Below are positions 57,801 through 64,000 of a stretch of DNA of 64,000 nucleotides, piece by piece. Position numbers and translations under genes: made by a program. Source of the DNA: Pseudomonas sp. MYb327. Lineage in GTDB: Bacteria > Pseudomonadota > Gammaproteobacteria > Pseudomonadales > Pseudomonadaceae. The stretch is taken from assembly GCF_040438925.1 (NCBI RefSeq), contig NZ_CP159258.1, positions 3,982,001 through 4,046,000 on the forward strand. The letters run 5' to 3'. A model generated the notes under the pieces. The model ran no database searches, was not told the origin of the DNA, and was given only the letters and a program-made list of their open reading frames with translations. The first letter of the stretch is position 1, and the number at the start of each line of letters is the position of its first letter.

Positions 57801-60073
57801 TGGACATTCTTCCCGGCGTTATCGCCACTTCCGGTGGCGCTCGATCGCTCACACGCCTGCGCCATTTGAAAACCGTGACCCAAAGCCCCGGCGGCTTGCA
57901 GGTTTCATCGCAACGGCAGGCCCGGCGCAGCCTGGAACGTTTCAAGGGTTATGAGTACGAACGCGAGATTTCCCTCGCTGGCTTGCAGCCGGGCACCACG
58001 GGCATCTATCGCAACGTTTATCGCCACGCCGACGGCGCCTTCATGGTCAGGCAGGGACGTATCTACCGCATCGAATTAAGCAACAACCCACCGCAATGGC
58101 GTTTGAGCGCAACGAGCAAGCGCACCTACAAGCAACCTGTTGCCCTCGATGAAGCCGGAGAGTGGAACACCCATTACGCGGTGTACGGCACCATTACCGC
58201 AGACGGCGCTGCCGGTGGCGGCGCGGTGCTGGGTCATATGGCCAACGGCCTCGATCCACTCTGGCCCGCCGCTATCCGCCGCTGGCTGCCGCGCTGGTGG
58301 ACGGATCGCGCCTTGCGTCGGCAAATGACCCTGACCAACACCGCCGATGCCTACACCCGACGTCTTGAAACCCAGACCTACAGCTCCAACGCCATCCTCG
58401 AGCATCATTTCAGCCTCGAGCCCAACCAACGCCAGGCCCATCGAACCCGCGCCGACGCCGCCTGCATAAACGACATCGACACCGGCCAGGCACACTACTT
58501 GAACCTGGAGGAGTTGATGCAGTTCAGCCACGGTCGTAAACGCGTGCAAATCGACGACCTTCAAAGTCGTTGCGCCTGGATCATCGTCGACCGTTCGGTT
58601 CGGCGCATTGGTTTGGCCAAGGAACGCCTGTTGGAACATCTGGACCAGATTGACCAGTTAGTCGCCCGTTCGGACGCCACGCCGAACAGCGATACAGCGA
58701 CCCATGTGCAACTGATGACGCAACGCAAACACCTGCGCAAAGACTTTCTCAGGGACTTTGATCAGGTTCACACCCTCGTCGCCCAAGCCAATCGATGGAA
58801 CAGCCGGATCACCCAGCGCGCGCAAAAAGTGAAGATGGCCCAAGACATGGCCACCGTTAACGAGAAATTCAGCGATGCCAATTGCTACTACCTCAAGACC
58901 GCGCATCAACTGGAGATCATTACCCACTACAGCGCCGTTACCGATCTCTCCTGGGTCTACTTCCACGCGCAATTGAAACAGGCAAGAAACAAGGTCGGGC
59001 GTGCTTTGCTGACCCAGCACCATCTGCCGGAAGTACAGGCCACCTTTACTCAACGCAACAAAGTGCTCGAAGACTGCCTGGCAACCTATGCCGAGTTTCG
59101 TCGCAATCTTGGCGCGTGGTCGCTGGGCTATCCGCAGCATCTGGACCTGGAGCAAGTCTTCGCGTTTCTGGACAACCTTGAGAAGGTTGAAACGTTCGCG
59201 CGCAACGCCATCAAGAAACGCCCGTCCGGCACAACGAACGTGGAGCCTGCCGGGAAGCAACTGTTCGAAACGGAAGACAACCAATTGCTCGTGGGCGTCG
59301 CCAGCACGGATGTCACAACCCGGCAAACACGCTTCACCATCGAAGGCGTCGATGGCCATACGGAAACCTGGCTACCCCGTTCTTCCAGCGGCAAATATCA
59401 CCTCAGTGAACCGCTGGTCACTGCGCAAACTCCGTTTGCGACCGATGTCGCACCATTGCTGGCGGAGGCCCGGAAAAGGCTGGCCACCGTCGACGCCTAC
59501 CAAGGCAAAGTCGAGGGCCACGCCCGACGAGACATGTTGCCGGTGGACCTTGAACACATGATGAGCAGCGAAGCCGCGGAATTAACCATGCGTGCCCAAG
59601 CCATCGAACGACTATCGCCGACAGAGCCAGTAGCGTTGCAACTGCGCAATCGCGCCGCTGAATTTTCCCGCGCCGGGCGCACGCTTCGAATCGAACAGAC
59701 CCTGAACAGCAAAACCCCTACTGAGGGCTATCTGGATTATCTGCTGGAGCAAAAGGTCGTGGATATTCGCAAGGAAGGTGGCTTGCGGGACCTGGGCAAA
59801 CGCCCGGACGGACGCCGGGATTTCCTGCAGGAATTCGCGGTGCGTGACCTGACCCGGGAGCCGATGCAAACCTTGTGGTATGCGCACTTTCACTACACCT
59901 CGGCGAAGCCTGCGTTCAATGACTTCGTCAAAGGTCATTTGAAGCTGCCCGAGCAACGCAACCTCGGTCTGCAATGGCAACAGGCCCAGGCCAACAGCGG
60001 TGCCGCAGTCGAGTCGATCTGGCGCGGCGACATCGGCAAACCGCTGGGGGTCAAGCACTTCTCAGAACTCTGA
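54848..60073 (+). CDS. Giant dermonecrotic-toxin-like protein (DUF6543 type)
   Basis: A 1741-residue protein from ATG 54848 (MLEEPTAAPADFGLSHSL), which has GGAG 10 bases upstream. An in-frame ATG at 54812 without a ribosome site would add 12 residues. It resembles the very large Pseudomonas proteins annotated with a dermonecrotic toxin domain. A long helical N-terminal half is followed by a hydrophobic helix pair about 60% along (LKMALGIVPFVGAAIALYDAW; MSLIDAAMDILPGVIATSGG) and a coiled-coil C-terminal half. The C-terminal block (YLDYLLEQKVVDIRKEGGLRDLG) looks conserved in this group. No signal peptide, repeat or delivery domain, and no immunity gene next door. Enzymatic activity cannot be read from sequence. 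Confidence 0.8.
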   Translation: MLEEPTAAPADFGLSHSLTQNLDENLSLSASARWNDCHDQWRKLMAQNPQSPLDANWWNARARGTNVSRKAQAIRLYRQHFDASSQWAFAQGALNAVQMNALQALVNPATTPEAQVHVEQMTLNGDNELSVELSGALVITLDTDQPVTQLLYLPSSPSAWISFENRNDLERWLIEQQPQLFDHPRLDAENITVVFIVLDAQAWEKSGETLLARLSSLPAERQRNETVLSLAPDLPPVDADDSLSLFGQLSPDIPLGMRLSALAQQQTALEKLLGKDFRGDQNDPLLQQLQQRLDTLAAAEQASNAAAKELLNSGTALQMLELRHLPNPHYTALYQARLTGLRAEAELQLSLNQISDEEHHWLEAVLDEPEKPRSADVVVARLMLSATDTEGENTQTQTHELDGVLLFTHPSALLPSSTHSLLIYWPGRFGGLQRFASRQALELTLFKLHANDTTQALHILALNGNPFEYTLQTQLHECEQQAARLITANPVPSHASQRAAELENLREQTLARLTVPIAAARELAYAQLIEQNRSSALEDGLPSWLGELAKPRRARLKALFTSYITAMKRSHEWLERELPLRDDFSQKAIDARLRQEFGLTQNVEVLLDVPDSTTWRRVVTEGAAPGTPQKNTLIASQQWSKLPLAELAQSNINQAMWWRLSFMKVEVSGNDKAQCQTVKTGITQAWLRTLISELDLAGKYEALIRQAFFGPLGESTFSNEHRRECLSEPWRLMLKLQGEFALLQRDIKADGQQVLEIAIDANSRQAFAANGKRIVLLPAHLTVGGEDTQHRGPTTLSGVTFIEEQISGLTLLYLPDSPDGVFVRQYDSLEEARTALYNLCLHTNMVNYLAGRALTGDFDHHVSRIKQALLKNFDALIGTGTAWPATTSLAAHLLNVHMGRLLEAHRATSLSNDALYLEGAALKCGALLNYLKMALGIVPFVGAAIALYDAWNSANLAVAAFLRGEVGHGLAEVEAVLMSLIDAAMDILPGVIATSGGARSLTRLRHLKTVTQSPGGLQVSSQRQARRSLERFKGYEYEREISLAGLQPGTTGIYRNVYRHADGAFMVRQGRIYRIELSNNPPQWRLSATSKRTYKQPVALDEAGEWNTHYAVYGTITADGAAGGGAVLGHMANGLDPLWPAAIRRWLPRWWTDRALRRQMTLTNTADAYTRRLETQTYSSNAILEHHFSLEPNQRQAHRTRADAACINDIDTGQAHYLNLEELMQFSHGRKRVQIDDLQSRCAWIIVDRSVRRIGLAKERLLEHLDQIDQLVARSDATPNSDTATHVQLMTQRKHLRKDFLRDFDQVHTLVAQANRWNSRITQRAQKVKMAQDMATVNEKFSDANCYYLKTAHQLEIITHYSAVTDLSWVYFHAQLKQARNKVGRALLTQHHLPEVQATFTQRNKVLEDCLATYAEFRRNLGAWSLGYPQHLDLEQVFAFLDNLEKVETFARNAIKKRPSGTTNVEPAGKQLFETEDNQLLVGVASTDVTTRQTRFTIEGVDGHTETWLPRSSSGKYHLSEPLVTAQTPFATDVAPLLAEARKRLATVDAYQGKVEGHARRDMLPVDLEHMMSSEAAELTMRAQAIERLSPTEPVALQLRNRAAEFSRAGRTLRIEQTLNSKTPTEGYLDYLLEQKVVDIRKEGGLRDLGKRPDGRRDFLQEFAVRDLTREPMQTLWYAHFHYTSAKPAFNDFVKGHLKLPEQRNLGLQWQQAQANSGAAVESIWRGDIGKPLGVKHFSEL

Positions 60074-60077
60074 AAAT

Positions 60078-60169
60078 CTTGCAGGAGCCAGCTTGCCGGC
60101 GAGGCGGTATGTCAGGTGACACGGGTGTCGTCGTACCTGCGTTATCGCCAGCAAGCCGGCTCCTACAAG
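60078..60169. repeat. REP pair (inverted)
   Basis: TTGCAGGAGCCAGCTTGCCG (left) and ATCGCCAGCAAGCCGGCTCC (right), 4 bp after the toxin-like gene stop and 12 bp before the convergent metE stop. Confidence 0.88.
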
Positions 60170-60181
60170 TCCATTTTCAAC

Positions 60182-62503
60182 TCACGCCAGTTGACTGCGC
60201 AGCTGACGGGCCGCTGCCACCATGTTCACCAGCGCCGCTTCGGTCTCCGGCCAGGCGCGGGTTTTCAGACCGCAATCGGGGTTGACCCACAAGCGCCCGG
60301 CGGGAATGCGCTGCACCGCTTTGCTCATCAACTTGACCATTTCGGCAGTGTCCGGCACCCGTGGCGAGTGGATGTCGTAGACGCCCGGGCCGATATCGTT
60401 CGGATAGTCGAACGCTTCGAAGGCTTCGAGTAATTCCATGTCCGAGCGCGAAGTTTCAATGGTGATCACGTCGGCATCCATCGCCGCAATGGCCTTGATC
60501 ACGTCGTTGAATTCGCTATAGCACATGTGGGTGTGGATCTGGGTTTCGTCACGCACACCGCTGGCGCTCAGGCGAAATGCTTCGACCGCCCAATCCAGAT
60601 ATTCCTGCCATTGCGCCCGACGCAGCGGCAGGCCTTCGCGGAACGCGGCTTCGTCGATCTGCACGATCTTGATGCCGGCGGCTTCCAGGTCCACCACTTC
60701 GTCACGCAGGGCCAGCGCCAGTTGTTGCGCCTGGACTTTGCGCGACACGTCTTCGCGGGGGAACGACCACATCAGCATCGTCACGGGACCGGTGAGCATG
60801 CCTTTCATGACCTTGTCGGTCTGGTTCTGCGCATAGGTGATCCAGTCGACGGTCATGGCTTTCGGGCGGCTCAGGTCGCCGTAGATGATCGCCGGTTTCA
60901 CGCAACGGGAACCGTAGCTCTGCACCCAGCCGAAACGGGTGAAGGCATAACCATCAAGCTGCTCGGCGAAGTATTCGACCATGTCATTGCGCTCTGCCTC
61001 ACCGTGCACCAACACGTCCAGCCCCAGGCGTTCCTGAATCTGCACGGCGTGGCGGATTTCGTGGTGCATGGCATCGGTGTAGTCGTTGGCCGACAGTTTG
61101 CCTTGCTTGTAGGCCTGGCGCGCCAGGCGGATCGAAGCGGTCTGCGGGAACGAGCCGATGGTGGTGGTCGGGAATGCCGGGAGTTGCAAGCGTGCGCGCT
61201 GCTGCTCGATGCGTTTGGCAAACGGTGAGTGGCGTTGGCTGTCGGTCGGCCCAATCGCATTGATCCGGGCCTGCACGTCGGCTTTGTGAATGCGCGGCGA
61301 CTCGGCGCGACTGCTCTGAATCGAGCGGCTCTGGGCCAGGGCCGCTTGCACCTTGGGCGATTGCGGATCGTTCAAGGCATCGCGCAGCACAGCGATTTCG
61401 CCACACTTTTGCACGGCAAATGCCAGCCAGCTTTTCAGTTCCGGATCGAGCTTGTCTTCGCGCTCCAGATCCACCGGGCTGTGCAGCAGTGAACAGGAAC
61501 TGCTGACCCACAGATTGTCGCCAAAGCGTTCCTGGGCCAATTGCAGTTGCGCGAGCACCGGCTCCAGTTCGCAGCGCCAGACGTTACGGCCGTTGACCAG
61601 ACCCACCGAAAGAATCTTGTAGGTCGGCAAGCGATCGAGTACGTGCAGCAATTGGTCGGGCGCACGTACCGCATCGATGTGCAAACCTTGCACTGGCAGG
61701 CCGACAGCCAGACCGAGGTTGTCTTGCAGGCCGCTGAAGTAGGTCGCCACGAGTTTTTTCAGCGGCGAGTATTGAAGGATGTGGTAGGCGCGTTCGAAAG
61801 CGCTTTTCCAGGCTTGCGGCAGGTCGAGGGTCAGGATCGGTTCGTCTATCTGCACCCACTCGACGCCTTGTGCTGCGAGGCGACCGAGGATTTCGTTGTA
61901 GACCGGCAGCAGGCGTTCCAGCAGATCGAGTTTGTCGAAGTCGTTGCCATTGCCCTTTGATTTACCCTTGCCCAGCCACAGGTAAGTTAAAGGGCCGATG
62001 ATCACCGGTTTGACGTTGTGACCAAGGGCACGGGCTTCATCGACCTCATCGAACAGCTGTTCCCAGCTCAGCTTGAACTGTTGATCCGCGCTGAACTCCG
62101 GGACCAGGTAGTGGTAGTTGGTGTCGAACCACTTGGTCAACTCTTGAGCGTACTGCGCCTGACCATGCTCGCCGCAGCAGCTCGCGGTGGCGCCACGGGC
62201 CATGGCGAACAGGGTGTCGAGGGTTGGCAAGCCGTTGGCATCCTTGGCGCTGTCGAAACGCTCGGGAATCACGCCGAAGGCCAGGGAATGGGACAGCACC
62301 TGGTCGTACCAGGCGAAGTCGCCGACGGGCAGCAAGTCGATACCGGCGTCTTTCTGCAACTGCCAATGGGTGGCGCGCAATTGGCGGCCGACACTTTCCA
62401 ATGTGCTCTGGTCGATATCGCCCTTCCAGTAGGCTTCGAGGGCTTTTTTCAATTCGCGGTCGGCGCCGATGCGCGGAAAACCAAGGGTGTGGGCCACGGC
62501 CAT
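60182..62503 (-). CDS. metE: Cobalamin-independent methionine synthase
   Basis: Transfers a methyl group from 5-methyltetrahydropteroyl-tri-glutamate to homocysteine. The 773-residue protein is full length. It begins [23 protein letters not shown]; the C-terminal catalytic domain has [17 protein letters not shown], the zinc ligands in [11 protein letters not shown] (His, Cys) and the final Cys in [13 protein letters not shown]. The start at 62503 is the conserved MAVAHTLG; the frame to 62587 crosses the operator. Divergent from metR, which activates it. Confidence 0.97.
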   Translation of the reverse strand: MAVAHTLGFPRIGADRELKKALEAYWKGDIDQSTLESVGRQLRATHWQLQKDAGIDLLPVGDFAWYDQVLSHSLAFGVIPERFDSAKDANGLPTLDTLFAMARGATASCCGEHGQAQYAQELTKWFDTNYHYLVPEFSADQQFKLSWEQLFDEVDEARALGHNVKPVIIGPLTYLWLGKGKSKGNGNDFDKLDLLERLLPVYNEILGRLAAQGVEWVQIDEPILTLDLPQAWKSAFERAYHILQYSPLKKLVATYFSGLQDNLGLAVGLPVQGLHIDAVRAPDQLLHVLDRLPTYKILSVGLVNGRNVWRCELEPVLAQLQLAQERFGDNLWVSSSCSLLHSPVDLEREDKLDPELKSWLAFAVQKCGEIAVLRDALNDPQSPKVQAALAQSRSIQSSRAESPRIHKADVQARINAIGPTDSQRHSPFAKRIEQQRARLQLPAFPTTTIGSFPQTASIRLARQAYKQGKLSANDYTDAMHHEIRHAVQIQERLGLDVLVHGEAERNDMVEYFAEQLDGYAFTRFGWVQSYGSRCVKPAIIYGDLSRPKAMTVDWITYAQNQTDKVMKGMLTGPVTMLMWSFPREDVSRKVQAQQLALALRDEVVDLEAAGIKIVQIDEAAFREGLPLRRAQWQEYLDWAVEAFRLSASGVRDETQIHTHMCYSEFNDVIKAIAAMDADVITIETSRSDMELLEAFEAFDYPNDIGPGVYDIHSPRVPDTAEMVKLMSKAVQRIPAGRLWVNPDCGLKTRAWPETEAALVNMVAAARQLRSQLA

Positions 62504-62555
62504 GTCGAATGTGCTCCAGTAAATGATGGCGCTATTGTCGACAGCCAAGGCAACA

Positions 62556-62568
62556 TGAGACAAACTCA
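62556..62568. promoter_or_regulatory. Candidate MetR-binding site
   Basis: TGAGACAAACTCA is a dyad (TGAG-N5-CTCA) close to the MetR consensus TGAANNTNNTTCA, midway in the 108-bp metE-metR intergenic region. It is suited to activate metE and repress metR. Confidence 0.6.
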
Positions 62569-62611
62569 ACCTTTTCGTGTTGATCACAAGTTTTCCTCAT
62601 GGAGCCCCACG

Positions 62612-63529
62612 GTGCTTGAAATCCGTCACCTGAAGACCCTGCACGCCTTGCGCGAAGCCGACAGCCTGGTGGACGCGGCCGACCGCCTGCATCTGACCCA
62701 GTCGGCGCTGTCCCACCAGTTCAAGGAACTGGAAGAGCGCATGGGCATGCCGCTGTTCGTGCGCAAGACCAAACCGGTGCGTTTCACCAGCGCCGGTTTG
62801 CGCCTGCTGCAACTGGCCGACGCCACCCTGCCGCTGCTGCGCGCCGCCGAGCGCGACATCGCGCGGCTGGCCGGTGGCACCGCCGGGCGTTTGCACATGG
62901 CAATCGAGTGCCACAGTTGCTTCCAGTGGTTGATGCCGACCATCGACCAGTTCCGCGATGCCTGGCCGGAAGTTGAACTGGATCTGGCTTCGGGTTTCTC
63001 GTTTGCACCCTTGCCCGCGCTGGCCCGCGGCGATCTGGATCTGGTGGTGACTTCTGATCCGGTGGAGCTGGTCGGCATTACGTATGTGCCGCTGTTCACC
63101 TATGAAGCGATGCTCGCGGTGGCCAACCAGCACAAACTGGCAAGCAAGGCCTACATCGTCCCGGAAGACTTGCTCACGGAAACCCTGATCACTTACCCGG
63201 TGGAGCGTGATCGGCTGGACATCTTCACTCGTTTCCTGGAGCCCGCCGACATCGAACCGGCGCAAGTCCGCACCTCGGAACTGACGGTGATGATGATGCA
63301 ACTGGTGGCCAGTGGACGCGGCGTGTGCGGCATGCCCCATTGGGCGCTGCATGAATACAGTTCACGGGGTTATGTGAAGGCCAAGCGTCTGGGCGATAAG
63401 GGTTTGTTTGCGACGCTGTACGCGGCGATCCGGGCGGACATGCTGGATGCGCCATACATGCGTGACTTCTTGCTGACGGCGAAAGACACGTCGTTTTCGA
63501 CACTGGATGGGGTCAGCGCCGTTCGCTGA
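62612..63529 (+). CDS. metR: LysR-family regulator MetR
   Basis: A 305-residue activator of methionine synthesis genes with homocysteine as coregulator. It starts at GTG 62612 (VLEIRHLKTLHALREADSLVDAADRLHLTQSALSHQFKELEERMG), with GGAG 7 bases upstream; the open frame from 62018 lies inside metE. HTH at residues 1-60, effector domain with HSCFQWLMPTIDQFRDAWPEVELDL and LVASGRGVCGMPHWALHEY. Divergent from metE, as in most gamma-proteobacteria. Confidence 0.95.
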   Translation: MLEIRHLKTLHALREADSLVDAADRLHLTQSALSHQFKELEERMGMPLFVRKTKPVRFTSAGLRLLQLADATLPLLRAAERDIARLAGGTAGRLHMAIECHSCFQWLMPTIDQFRDAWPEVELDLASGFSFAPLPALARGDLDLVVTSDPVELVGITYVPLFTYEAMLAVANQHKLASKAYIVPEDLLTETLITYPVERDRLDIFTRFLEPADIEPAQVRTSELTVMMMQLVASGRGVCGMPHWALHEYSSRGYVKAKRLGDKGLFATLYAAIRADMLDAPYMRDFLLTAKDTSFSTLDGVSAVR

Positions 63530-63532
63530 AAT

Positions 63533-63624
63533 CTGTAGGAGCCGGCTTGCTGGCGATGGCGGTGCATCAGGCGACATAGTTGTTGTCTGATACACCGCTA
63601 TCGCCGGCAAGCCAGCGCCTACAG
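63533..63624. repeat. REP pair (inverted)
   Basis: CTGTAGGAGCCGGCTTGCTG (left) and ATCGCCGGCAAGCCAGCGCC (right), 3 bp after metR, before the convergent acetyltransferase stop. Confidence 0.9.
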
Positions 63625-63637
63625 GGTTGTGGTGGAT

Positions 63638-64000
63638 TTAGAGCTCTCGCCACATGTGGATCTTGTCGAAGTATTCCTCACCGACGCGCACCGCCATCGG
63701 CTCAAGGCCGAACTGGATGAAGCCGCAGCGCCGGTACAGATTGAACGCCGCATCATTGCCCGCAGTGACGGTCAACTTGATCAACCGCAGTCCTTGATGC
63801 GCCTGTGCTTCGGCCAAAACCGCCTGCACCAGTTGATAACCCAGCCCGCGCTGGCGGACGTTGGCAGACACGTACATGCCAAACAGCGTTGCCTTGTGCC
63901 GCGCCTTCTCCCGAGGCTCAAAAGCCAGGCCAACGATGCCCGCCAACTTGCCCTCTTCGAATGCACCGAACACCACATCCAGCTTGCCGGTCAGGCGCGA
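63638..64000 (-). CDS. GNAT-family N-acetyltransferase, partial (N-terminus beyond window)
   Basis: C-terminal about 120 residues of a GNAT acetyltransferase; the frame is open to the last base. Seen are FGAFEEGKLAGIVGLAF, the acetyl-CoA site MYVSANVRQRGLGYQLVQAVL (R/Q-x-x-G-x-G/A), and the C-terminal LTVTAGNDAAFNLYRRCGFIQFG. These are typical of RimI-like enzymes acting on small molecules or protein N-termini. Substrate unknown. Confidence 0.88.
   Translation of the reverse strand, partial: SRLTGKLDVVFGAFEEGKLAGIVGLAFEPREKARHKATLFGMYVSANVRQRGLGYQLVQAVLAEAQAHQGLRLIKLTVTAGNDAAFNLYRRCGFIQFGLEPMAVRVGEEYFDKIHMWREL

Noticed and set aside
62018..63529. metR as a 503-residue protein from 62018
   Set aside because: The first 198 codons lie inside metE in antisense; the family N-terminus begins at GTG 62612 with its own GGAG site.

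Overview
The window is a chromosomal segment of a fluorescent Pseudomonas (P. fluorescens/P. putida-like). The evidence is GC-rich coding DNA, many paired REP elements of the GTAGGAGC-TGGCTTGCCAGC type, and recognisable Pseudomonas gene orders. These are tsaB-adk-ppc, a DUF4398/OmpA lipoprotein pair, tetR-lysS-prfB next to wspR-F-E-D-C-B-A, and aatJQMP-aauSR. No rRNA, tRNA, CRISPR array, transposase or integrase was found.

Layout. 1-16 kb is housekeeping: rsmJ (cut by the window edge), a small operon (unknown protein, DUF72, PEP-mutase family, extensin-like), tsaB, adk, ppc, two envelope lipoproteins, a lipoprotein hydrolase, a QEGLA/DUF1704 metalloprotease-like protein, a TetR regulator and lysS. 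prfB (16.4-17.5 kb) carries the programmed +1 frameshift. 18.0-21.6 kb is an AT-rich five-gene operon set between prfB and the wsp operon. 21.8-30.2 kb is the complete Wsp surface-sensing chemotaxis-like system that makes c-di-GMP. 31.4-41.6 kb is a polyamine/GABA uptake and catabolism region: a LysR regulator, two gamma-aminobutyraldehyde dehydrogenase paralogues flanking a YdcSTUV-like ABC transporter, and an APC permease. 42.3-44 kb holds opgD. 44.1-51 kb is the acidic amino-acid transporter aatJQMP with its regulators aauS/aauR. Two matches to the AauR inverted repeat and a -24/-12 promoter lie upstream of aatJ. 51.1-54.7 kb has two unknown lipoproteins, a FrnE-like DsbA protein and an alpha/beta hydrolase. 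54.8-60.1 kb is a giant dermonecrotic-toxin-like protein. 60.2-63.5 kb is divergent metE/metR, followed by a truncated GNAT acetyltransferase.

The most unusual element is the AT-rich operon at 18.2-21.5 kb. It encodes a homospermidine synthase, two paralogous four-helix proteins that each carry a full set of diiron ligands (E...ExxH...E...ExxH), a four-helix small membrane protein, and a 54-residue rubredoxin. The combination suggests a polyamine made by the synthase, oxidised by diiron enzymes fed by rubredoxin, and perhaps exported by the membrane protein. That pathway is inference; I do not recognise it as a described system.
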